This document shows positions 57,060 through 64,000 of a stretch of DNA of 64,000 nucleotides, in pieces. The DNA comes from Ligula intestinalis (lineage: Eukaryota; Platyhelminthes; Cestoda; Diphyllobothriidea; Diphyllobothriidae), in contig JAYGXS010000002.1 in NCBI GenBank assembly GCA_036362985.1, forward strand, positions 90,034,203 through 90,098,202, read 5' to 3'. Positions within the stretch are counted from its first letter, which is position 1. Each line of letters starts with the position of its first letter. The translations under genes and the position numbers were made by a program. Under the pieces are notes generated by a model. It did no database searches. It was given only the letters and a program-made list of their open reading frames with translations, and was not told the DNA's origin.

Positions 57060-57565
57060 GTTTATAAAACACTGAACTCTGACCGTTTCGTAGTCTTGGA
57101 AATTCCCCCACTACTGCTCGCATTGCTCGTCTTGGTTTTGCAAGATCGACATATTCATAATTGAAAACGCAAATGGTTTTTAACGGGGAATTCAATGTTT
57201 GTTAGCGATATCGCCTTAACTACTACCAACAATAGAAAAAAAACAGTAAAACTGTCATTGGCGTAACAATTGTAATCATATTAGCAGTTAAAAGAAATGG
57301 AAGTTTTTTTGGAAATCAAACACTGCATTAGTGGCGTGTGTACCTGCGTCGATATACGACCACACTATCGCTTTGGCCGTCATCTTGTTTAGTTGTTTGC
57401 ATTGTCTGCGCGTTGATCATCAACTATAAAGTATAAACATGGTTTTAAAGTTTCATAAATTCCCATAAGATAATTCAGAACAACGTTTGGCGAGTTTACA
57501 CTTTCGGTAATTTCTCGTCAGGCTATACATTTGCTGGGGCGTTTTAAATTTAAACAATCGATAGA
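57060..57565. other. No gene recognised
   Basis: Anonymous sequence between direct repeat B and the PLE-C fragment. Confidence 0.3.
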
Positions 57566-57572
57566 TCGTCTT

Positions 57573-57990
57573 TCATTTCAAGTGGGAGCCAATCGGAGCG
57601 TGGAAAGATGCAGGCAGGTACGTAACCGTTGGCCATGCCAAGTTCATGGGTTGCAGGAGGTTCTTTTGCACGCATAAAACTGGCTTCCTCAACCGGATCG
57701 CGGTTGCTTCTGCTGTTGCTAGCAGACGTTGACCCAGGGACTTTGGGTAGTTTGGCGGGACCCTGTAAATTACCTCAAAGGCTTCACTGAGGTCCGGACG
57801 AGACAACATGTGACCGAGGATGGCGCTGTTGATGCTTCTGACTTCACGTTTGCTCAGCCATACCGGAGGTGCTCCCATATTCTTTTGGAAAGGCGCCGAC
57901 TCGTGCGATAGATAAAACCTGCTGCACAGGAGCAAGTTAATGACTAGAAGTGGTCTGAGCTGGCAGCCTATCCTTACTTTCACCGTGCAG
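57573..57990 (-). pseudogene. Penelope-like nuclease C-terminal fragment (PLE-C copy 2)
   Basis: On the minus strand the text WLSKREVRSINSAILGHML, AFEVIYRVPPNYPKS, RLLATAEATAIRLRKPVLC and PMNLAWPTV is the region that follows the GIY-YIG core in the PLE at 40.9 kb. The YIG strand itself is missing. It is an uninterrupted frame of 136 codons. Confidence 0.7.
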
Positions 57991-58480
57991 GACCAGCGTG
58001 GATGAGAAAAACGCTCAAACTTTCGCTGCTGGGAGGTTTTGTGGTACGGCTTGGTTGAGGCGTCTGCTTAGGACTTCGCTTGCTTCATCCCCTTGAAAGG
58101 GGACTTTAAGGAATAAGGTCTTCTTTTATACAGTGGGTGTGGTGGGCTTTATTTCCTTCCCCATCATATTCTTCATGATGAATCTATCCGGATATCCGTT
58201 CTCTCGAAGTAAGTCTTAGAATTTCTGGAGCTCCATTTCAATAGTGTCTGCCAAGTAGATCTAGTCATTGTTTAAATTTAAACCTCCCCTGTAAGTGTAT
58301 GGCCTGACGAGAATTTACCGAAAGTATATAAATAGTGTTGAAATCTACAGTCTTCAATACCGCGCAGTGCCACCGCAAGCTACGTGCAAACTACCTGCAA
58401 CAGAAGTGCGGAAAGATAAATCCCCCATTTCGGTCCTTAACTGGACGGACCACGGCCCCAGAGTTTTCTTTTTATACAAC
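57991..58480. other. No gene recognised
   Basis: Anonymous sequence between the PLE-C fragment and TIR element copy 1. A T/G-rich patch near 58140 holds no open frame of note. Confidence 0.3.
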
Positions 58481-58484
58481 AACA

Positions 58485-59045
58485 GGGGTAACAGTAGCTT
58501 ATGTAGGCCCCCTCATGAATCCCTACTTCCTGCATGTTTTCCTACGAAAACGGTGGTTAAAGGGTTTTATGGGCGGAAAATTAGGACACGCAGTGGAATA
58601 TACTTTAATAAATGCTAAATGCATTTTTCATTTGCTGTATTTAGAGTTGTTGTCGATTTATATCTGTAGATTTTCTTATCTGTATCATCATTTAAGTTAT
58701 TGCAGAAAAACCCGATTATCGAATTGCGGGTTTCTTGAAATTCCCTAAAAATTGAAATGGTAGTTAGGAGGTCGTCTATTTCAACTTACTGTTCTGGAGT
58801 TAGATTAGTATAGTCCGCTGTGCGAAGCTCCGCTCACACCTTCAATTAACATGCGGAAAACTTACTCCTAGCGGCTGCGGGAAGCAAATTCAACTACTCT
58901 TTTTCGCTTTACAGTTAATTCTAAAAATTTCCTTCGCTGCCTGACCTATTTCTCCACCCCAAAAACTCTATAACCACCGTTTTTGCACGACAAAATGCTG
59001 GGGCTAGGGGTATATGAGTGGGCCTACATGCGATACTTTTGCCCC
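58485..59045 (+). mobile_element. 561-bp element with terminal inverted repeats, copy 1
   Basis: The first and last 90 bp or so are inverted repeats: ATGTAGGCCCCCTCATGAAT at the left against the complement of ATATGAGTGGGCCTACAT at the right, and GAAAACGGTGGTTAAAGGGT against ACTCTATAACCACCGTTTTT. The body is non-coding. A second copy in inverse orientation is at 60714-61274, also about 561 bp. This is the layout of a MITE; target duplication is not evident. Confidence 0.75.
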
Positions 59046-60713
59046 AACTGGCGACAGTTTCGTCCAATGATACTTCGTTGGACACGAGAGATGCTGAACC
59101 AGTGCATCGTATTGCGTACGTCGAATCAGCGCTCCAGAAGTGTGTAGCAAACGCGAAGAGTATTACCACCATGCGGAAATACGTGGTAACTCCTCTCTTG
59201 AATCAAAAACCTTAGACGCCAAATTCCAAAGCAGAATGCCGAGACCGTTTTGGTCTGTCAAAACTGCATAAAACAGGAGTCCCGTGTGCCACTACGTTTT
59301 CTTACGCAGTATCCGGACTTCTGTACTTCTAATCACCATTTCGTTTTCTTCCCGGGGACTCCGGCTGGACAGAAATGTCGGCTAAGAACTTTCTAACTTG
59401 CAGTCCAACCGACCTCGCCGTAAGCATTATTTAGGAAATTCTCCAAGAAGAGTATGGGGGCAATGACTAACAACTTAAACGGAAGCACACCAGCGAACTC
59501 TTGGAATTGTGCTTCAGATTTTTCTTTATTGAAACGATTGGGGTTACGAGCGAAACATGACATGTATGAAATCCCTGCGCGGTGTATTTTTCTAGACTGC
59601 CTTGCAAATGCTCTAGCGGCTAGTCTTCCGTTTGTACTGCCCAAAATTCTGGGGCAGATGTCTCGATGACAAAGTTGCACAATCTAGAGGAGCAACGTAA
59701 GGGTTCCTGAGACTCTATGGCACTGGCGTCGGCATTTTTCACCTGCACGCTTCGCGAGTTTCGGATTGATTTGGCCACACTCTGTCCCAGTAATTTGTGA
59801 GGCCGACTAATTCTCTATTCCTCCCACCAACTGTCCTATGTACTTGGTGGTTAAACGTTTATTTTTTCGTTATAGTGGTTCGGCAAAGACAAGCACCCTA
59901 GGATAGCCATTTCTGGTTTTATTGTTTCAATTTACTAAATAGAACTAACTCCATCAACATGAACATCAGGCAACTGATGCGTATCAAGGTAAATCCAAAC
60001 CCATATTGACGGAATGCAATAATTAAAAAGGAAATTCGACCTTATATTGGCGGAACATAACGTAAAAATGGAAAGTCAGGTTACTAAAAATGTAAAAATA
60101 GGTTAGTATTATAAGTCAAATGCAAATAGGTCCTCTGAAGACAGACCACCATTAATTGAAATCTACCAGGTTGCATGTGCCAAGTGTCAGTTCTTTGAAA
60201 GCACTAAATATGGAATTAACATACCAATCAACTAAAGATTACTTCCGATTGTGTACACTTGGCTGCTAATGCATTTTATTCGATGTGTAATTGACCATTG
60301 AATAAGACCTTCACATGGCTGTAGATAGGACCTCTTTATAACGAAACGTCTATACGAGTGAGCAAATCTTTTGTGAAGTACACAACATATAAATCCAGTG
60401 AGCTTCATAATGATACTGAGCTGTTGGCTCCGAACCTGGGAATAGACAGATTGTGAACAACAAAATTAAGATTGACTTGATAAAGTAATTTAAATCAGGT
60501 TTGGCTTTGATAATGATGCATGTTACTAATGTGATTTTTGCAAGACTTCTAATTAAATTGTCTTGATTGATTATCCGAAAACGCTGCTTTGAGGATTCTC
60601 TAGAGAAACTCGCGTTCACTCTCGGGAAGTGATCATTCTGATTAGTTATTTGAGGGCCGGAAGGTACTTAATTAGACATAATCCCGATGGACACCAATAG
60701 CCCTAATGAGATT
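59046..60713. other. No gene recognised between the two TIR elements
   Basis: No convincing coding sequence. An open frame of 95 codons at 59393-59680 (minus) has no recognisable domain. Confidence 0.35.
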
Positions 60714-61274
60714 TGGGCAACAGTAGCTTATGAAGTCCCACTCCTATACCCCTTGTCTCAGCATTTTCTCCAAAGAAAACGGTGATTGTAAGGTTTCGAC
60801 GGGTGAGAAATAAGATAGACAGAGCAGGAAAGTTATAGAAGTAAGTGTAAAGTGTAAAAAAATGCAGTCGACTTTTTTCCCCCGGCCGCTGGATGGTACT
60901 TGTTCCGCATATAATTTCAAGGTTTGCGTGGCGCACAGCGCCGCGTGCTATACTAATTTAACTCCAGAACGGTAAGTTGATATAGACGACCTCCTAACCA
61001 CCATTTCTATTTTTCAGGAATTTCAAGAAACCTGCAATTTGGTAATCGGGTTTTCTCGCAATAAGTTAAACGATAATACAGATCAGGAAAATCTACAGAT
61101 ATAAATCAACAACACTTCCAAATACAATAAAATAAAATGCATATAGCAGTTAATAAAGTATATTTTACTGCGCATCCTAGTTTCCCACCCGGAAAACCCT
61201 ATAACTACCATTTTCGTAGGACAGCATGCTGGAAGTAGGGATCAATGAGTAGGACTGCATAACCTACTTTCGCC
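60714..61274 (-). mobile_element. 561-bp element with terminal inverted repeats, copy 2
   Basis: Reverse complement of copy 1 over its full length, with shared core TTGATTTATATCTGTAGATT (as complement) and CCGTTCTGGAGTTA-type words. It ends 122 bp before the LicD start codon, so the LicD promoter or 5' UTR must lie in or next to it. Confidence 0.75.
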
Positions 61275-61339
61275 GAGATTTGTTCGATTACATCACCATG
61301 CATGACTTGCAGTATCTCCGTTGCACGTTTTTTTCTTTA

Positions 61340-61364
61340 CGGGTTGTTTCTTTCCTCTTAAAAG
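61340..61364 (+). promoter_or_regulatory. Candidate splice acceptor upstream of the LicD gene
   Basis: The stretch GTTGTTTCTTTCCTCTTAAA followed by AG ends 32 bp before the preferred ATG. It fits a 3' splice site, either of a 5' UTR intron or of spliced-leader addition, which occurs in flatworms. No branch point was defined. Confidence 0.4.
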
Positions 61365-61396
61365 GAACACAGAACCAGGACAAACAGAAGAACAAA

Positions 61397-62473
61397 ATGC
61401 ATTTACTACGGCTTGTTTTGATTGTGCTTTCCATCCCCATGATTGCGTACATTTCATTTAATATTAGTGGAATCATAAAAGTTCGCTATGCCGGTCATCC
61501 TTCTCAAAAGAGCATAGCACATCTGGATCTGCAGAGTTTTGTCGTGGATAGAAATCGCACAAAATTGAAGCGTCAGAAGTTGCCAAATCTGGAGAATATA
61601 AACTGGCCGAAACGGGAATTTTTATCCCTTCCAATGGGTGCTCCGGGTAGCCGCGAAGTCCCACTGAAACCGCACTTCAGTCGTGGACAGATGCGTATAA
61701 CTTGGAAACTATTCAGTATATTTGAAGATGGCATGGAGGAGCTTGGTCTTAGTGACAAATGGATGATCTATGCTGGCAGTCTGGTTGGATCTCTTCGTCA
61801 CCACGATATCACGCCCTGGGATGATGACCTGGATGTTCTCGTGGATTTCGAAGTGAGACCGATGTTATGGAAGAAGTTCAGCACGCTCGCCCCCAAAATA
61901 ATAATTGGGGAGGCTGGATTAAGGGACAAATTATACGCAAAATTAATTGAACCCAGCAATACTGCACGGGATGTCGAAGGAAGTCGCAAACTGAGTGCAT
62001 ATAACTGGGGTTGGCCGTCCATTGATATCGGATACTTCCTATCTAACGCGACTCATATCCAAGAGCGCGCATCATCCTATGGCAAGCGCGATATACATCC
62101 AAAGTCTGATGTTTTCCCATTGATTTTCCGACCATTTTACAAACGCTGGGTTCCAGCGCCAAGGCATGCTTTCTCGGTTCTAAGGCAGTCCTATCCCAAG
62201 GACTTTCACTGCTCCTCCTTCGGATGGTCTCACGCATTTGAAAATCCCATGCGAAAACGGTCAATAGCCTGCACTAAATTAGCGCGCTGGTACGCCTTTG
62301 TTGAACATAGCCCCTTGTACGACAAGGGACAGGATAAGGCTGGTAGTCTGGCAGACCTGATTTGGGTCCGCGAGAGGCTGATACGCGGTGGCCAGATCAT
62401 TCATGAAATACCCTTGGTTGCACACAGAGTCGAGGCTAATTTAGACACTTATAAATTACGCGTGAATTCCTAG
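61397..62473 (+). CDS. LicD/fukutin-family type II membrane protein
   Basis: The protein (358 residues) is a predicted phosphotransferase of the LicD superfamily, which includes bacterial LicD and animal FKTN/FKRP, enzymes that add phospho-sugar units to glycans. The diagnostic motif is at residues 127-147: a GSLVGSLRH turn, then TPWDDDLDVLV with the metal-binding Asp cluster (142-146). A short N-terminal tail and one hydrophobic segment (about 6-27) predict a Golgi/ER type II anchor; NRT (53-55) is a possible glycosylation site. The ATG at 61397 is chosen because it gives this anchor; in-frame ATG 61298 is possible. A pyrimidine run and AAAAG at 61360-61364 could be a cis- or trans-splice acceptor 33 bp upstream. 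Substrate is unknown. Single exon. Confidence 0.85.
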   Translation: MHLLRLVLIVLSIPMIAYISFNISGIIKVRYAGHPSQKSIAHLDLQSFVVDRNRTKLKRQKLPNLENINWPKREFLSLPMGAPGSREVPLKPHFSRGQMRITWKLFSIFEDGMEELGLSDKWMIYAGSLVGSLRHHDITPWDDDLDVLVDFEVRPMLWKKFSTLAPKIIIGEAGLRDKLYAKLIEPSNTARDVEGSRKLSAYNWGWPSIDIGYFLSNATHIQERASSYGKRDIHPKSDVFPLIFRPFYKRWVPAPRHAFSVLRQSYPKDFHCSSFGWSHAFENPMRKRSIACTKLARWYAFVEHSPLYDKGQDKAGSLADLIWVRERLIRGGQIIHEIPLVAHRVEANLDTYKLRVNS

Positions 62474-62699
62474 GGGTCATTGTGATGGCTGGTTGTACGG
62501 CATATGCTCTACGAACAGTGATGATGCTCCTGCGTTTGGTGACTGTATCATTCAGTTTATTGTTGTTTTATGTCCTCTTTATAAAGTAAACGTTAAATTG
62601 TGTAAATTGCCCTTGAAAATTTAAAAAGATGAATTTGCGAGCACATATTTGCTTTCGATAAATTGCCTTTAGTCGTGGACATTTATAAAAAGGAAGACG

Positions 62700-63770
62700 C
62701 GATCTCTGGAACGATAGTTTCATTCTGAGCTTTTGGCTCCACACGAGAAGCCATCGTCAGAGTAACTGAAAGAACAGCAAGCGTCAGCTACACATAAATG
62801 TGCTTAGTTGGGGGGGGGGGGGGGAGGGGTGGCAATTATTGATTAGTCCATGTCCACGCCACGTCCATTCTCACGCTATCTTATCGTGTCTCCCGCACGC
62901 ATCCCTGGAGTAACGGCCTGTGACGTTGAAGTGGTAGTCTACATGGTTGTAGGGGAACTGGGCCCTGGTTTCTGGTCACGGTCGGCAAAATATCAGGGCG
63001 GTATATCCACATGCCTGTTTATGGAGTTATGATCTGACATCCAGGCCTCCAGCATTTCGCGTCCCGTCTTATTACTGGCTCGTGCCATTATCCGTGTTTT
63101 CGAGAAGTCGAATTCGTGGCCTTATTTCACAGTGTGGGTAGCGATCTGGGACCGCGGGTCGCCTTTCCGCACTGCCCATTTGTGCTCCGTTATTCGCGGG
63201 CTAAGTCGTCGCCCGGTCTGTCCTGCATAGTGGCAAGAACAGTCACGACATGGCACCTGATAAATGACGCCAGACTGCTCACCTACATCCAGTGGGTCCT
63301 AGATTTGCATGACTCGTGCACGTATGGTACATATCGGGCAATGAACAGTACCCACGCCGAGCTCCACAGCGATACGCTTGGTAGCTTGTGACACCTTTTT
63401 GCATACGTTAGGGGGTGCCAGAGCGTTGGTTGCTCTTCTTCGTTTGTTCCCCGTGGGTGCGCACGGAGGCAGTGGCTGATGAAACCGTTTTGGGATCTAT
63501 TCCTGGCCAGTTGCTCCCGAAGATGTTGTGGTTCTTTTATTCGTCCTTTCGGTTCAAAGTACTGTGTCTTCACCGCCTGAAATAGTGCTCTAATACAGCC
63601 ACGTTTATGCATTATTGAGTGGTTTCTATGGAAGCTGAGCACCTGAGTCGTGTTAATCGCCTTTCTATAAACCGTGGTGCTGAGTTCCCCGTTGGGTCTG
63701 CACGTGAAGAGGACATCCAGAAACGGTAATTGTCCGGCACTTTCTTCCTCCGTCTTCCTCTTTTTTCACA
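62700..63770 (-). pseudogene. Penelope-like element, RT end and GIY-YIG (PLE-E)
   Basis: On the minus strand: GQLPFLDVLF closing the RT palm region, GELSTTVYRKAINTTQVL, HKRGCIRALFQAVKT, RIKEPQHLREQLARN, then after a frameshift the nuclease GVIYQVPCRDC, HYAGQTGRRLSPRITEHKWA and SNKTGREMLEAW, ending in SINRHVDIPP. The RT catalytic box is not present; the copy is truncated near 63770. The 3' UTR contains a run of C (poly-G on the plus strand, 62811-62824) and GACGATGGCTTCTCGTGTGG. Stops occur after HTVK and after DIPP. Confidence 0.75.
62811..62829 (+). repeat. Poly-G tract
   Basis: A run of about 15 G, followed by AGGGG, in the 3' UTR of PLE-E (poly-C in the sense of that element). Its counterpart in PLE-B is the G- or C-rich tract in each inverted arm. 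Confidence 0.8.
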
Positions 63771-64000
63771 ACAAGAACCTGGGGCACGCATATTTGCTTC
63801 TGTTCTAAACATTTATATTCGAATTTTATAAATGAACAATAGAAGATAGTAGAAAAAGCAGTACGGTTTTCAGGGTCCGAAGGGAAGTTGGCGAAGGGAA
63901 AATTTAGCGTCAACTATCTCATTAGCGTCAGGGAGGACTAGCAGCCGAGCACTGACATGCTGCGCGTGGTTAAATTGCCGACGATCGGCCATGGCAACTG
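63771..64000. other. Right edge of the window, nothing recognised
   Basis: A/T-rich and anonymous sequence upstream (minus sense) of PLE-E. Confidence 0.3.

Overview
This looks like a gene-poor, repeat-dense piece of an animal genome, most likely a parasitic flatworm. The basis is the mix of RTE-like and CR1-like LINEs, several Penelope-like elements (PLEs) with GIY-YIG domains, a Ty3/gypsy element of CsRn1 flavour, and compact spliced host genes, one with a 37-bp intron. A diphyllobothriidean tapeworm is my best guess, but that is inference from remembered element families.

Host genes. Three can be supported. (1) A USP35/USP38-type deubiquitinase on the minus strand: exon 1 at 7310-8875 and the catalytic-cysteine exon at 1394-1666, separated by a 5.6-kb intron carrying an antisense RTE LINE; it continues off the left edge. 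(2) A three-exon SRSF7-like splicing factor at 33808-34673 on the plus strand, complete, 159 residues, with a poly(A) signal. (3) A LicD/fukutin-type type II membrane protein at 61397-62473 on the plus strand, complete in one exon. They have no evident functional relationship.

Layout. 1-9 kb: the USP gene and its LINE. 9.5-16.4 kb: a PLE split by a nearly full-length CR1 LINE with both ORFs. 17.3-18 kb: tail of one gypsy element. 19.7-25.8 kb: a second gypsy element carrying a PLE that itself carries a CR1, a three-level nest. 26.3-32.1 kb: two minus-strand LINEs, the larger interrupted by a CR1 and by a solo LTR. 33.8-34.7 kb: the SR-protein gene. 34.8-40.6 kb: RTE fragments and a long inverted repeat. 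40.9-45.7 kb: PLE remnants, one forming a hairpin, and tandem copies of an unclassified repeat (called R1 here). 46-51.8 kb: mostly anonymous, with a LINE tail and more R1. 51.9-57.1 kb: long direct repeats, a foldback sequence and a tRNA-like inverted-repeat insertion. 57.5-61.3 kb: a PLE fragment and two 561-bp elements with terminal inverted repeats, the second ending about 120 bp before the LicD start codon. 61.4-64 kb: the LicD gene and a minus-strand PLE.

Most transposon copies carry stops, frameshifts or lost catalytic residues and look inactive. The useful content is the insertion record: several target-site duplications and in-phase resumption of host-element frames can be read directly. 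I found no CRISPR array, rRNA or bacterial-type operon, and no clear new multi-gene system. The strongest candidates for undescribed elements are the tRNA-like inverted repeat, the 561-bp TIR element, the R1 family and the 36-40 kb inverted repeat.
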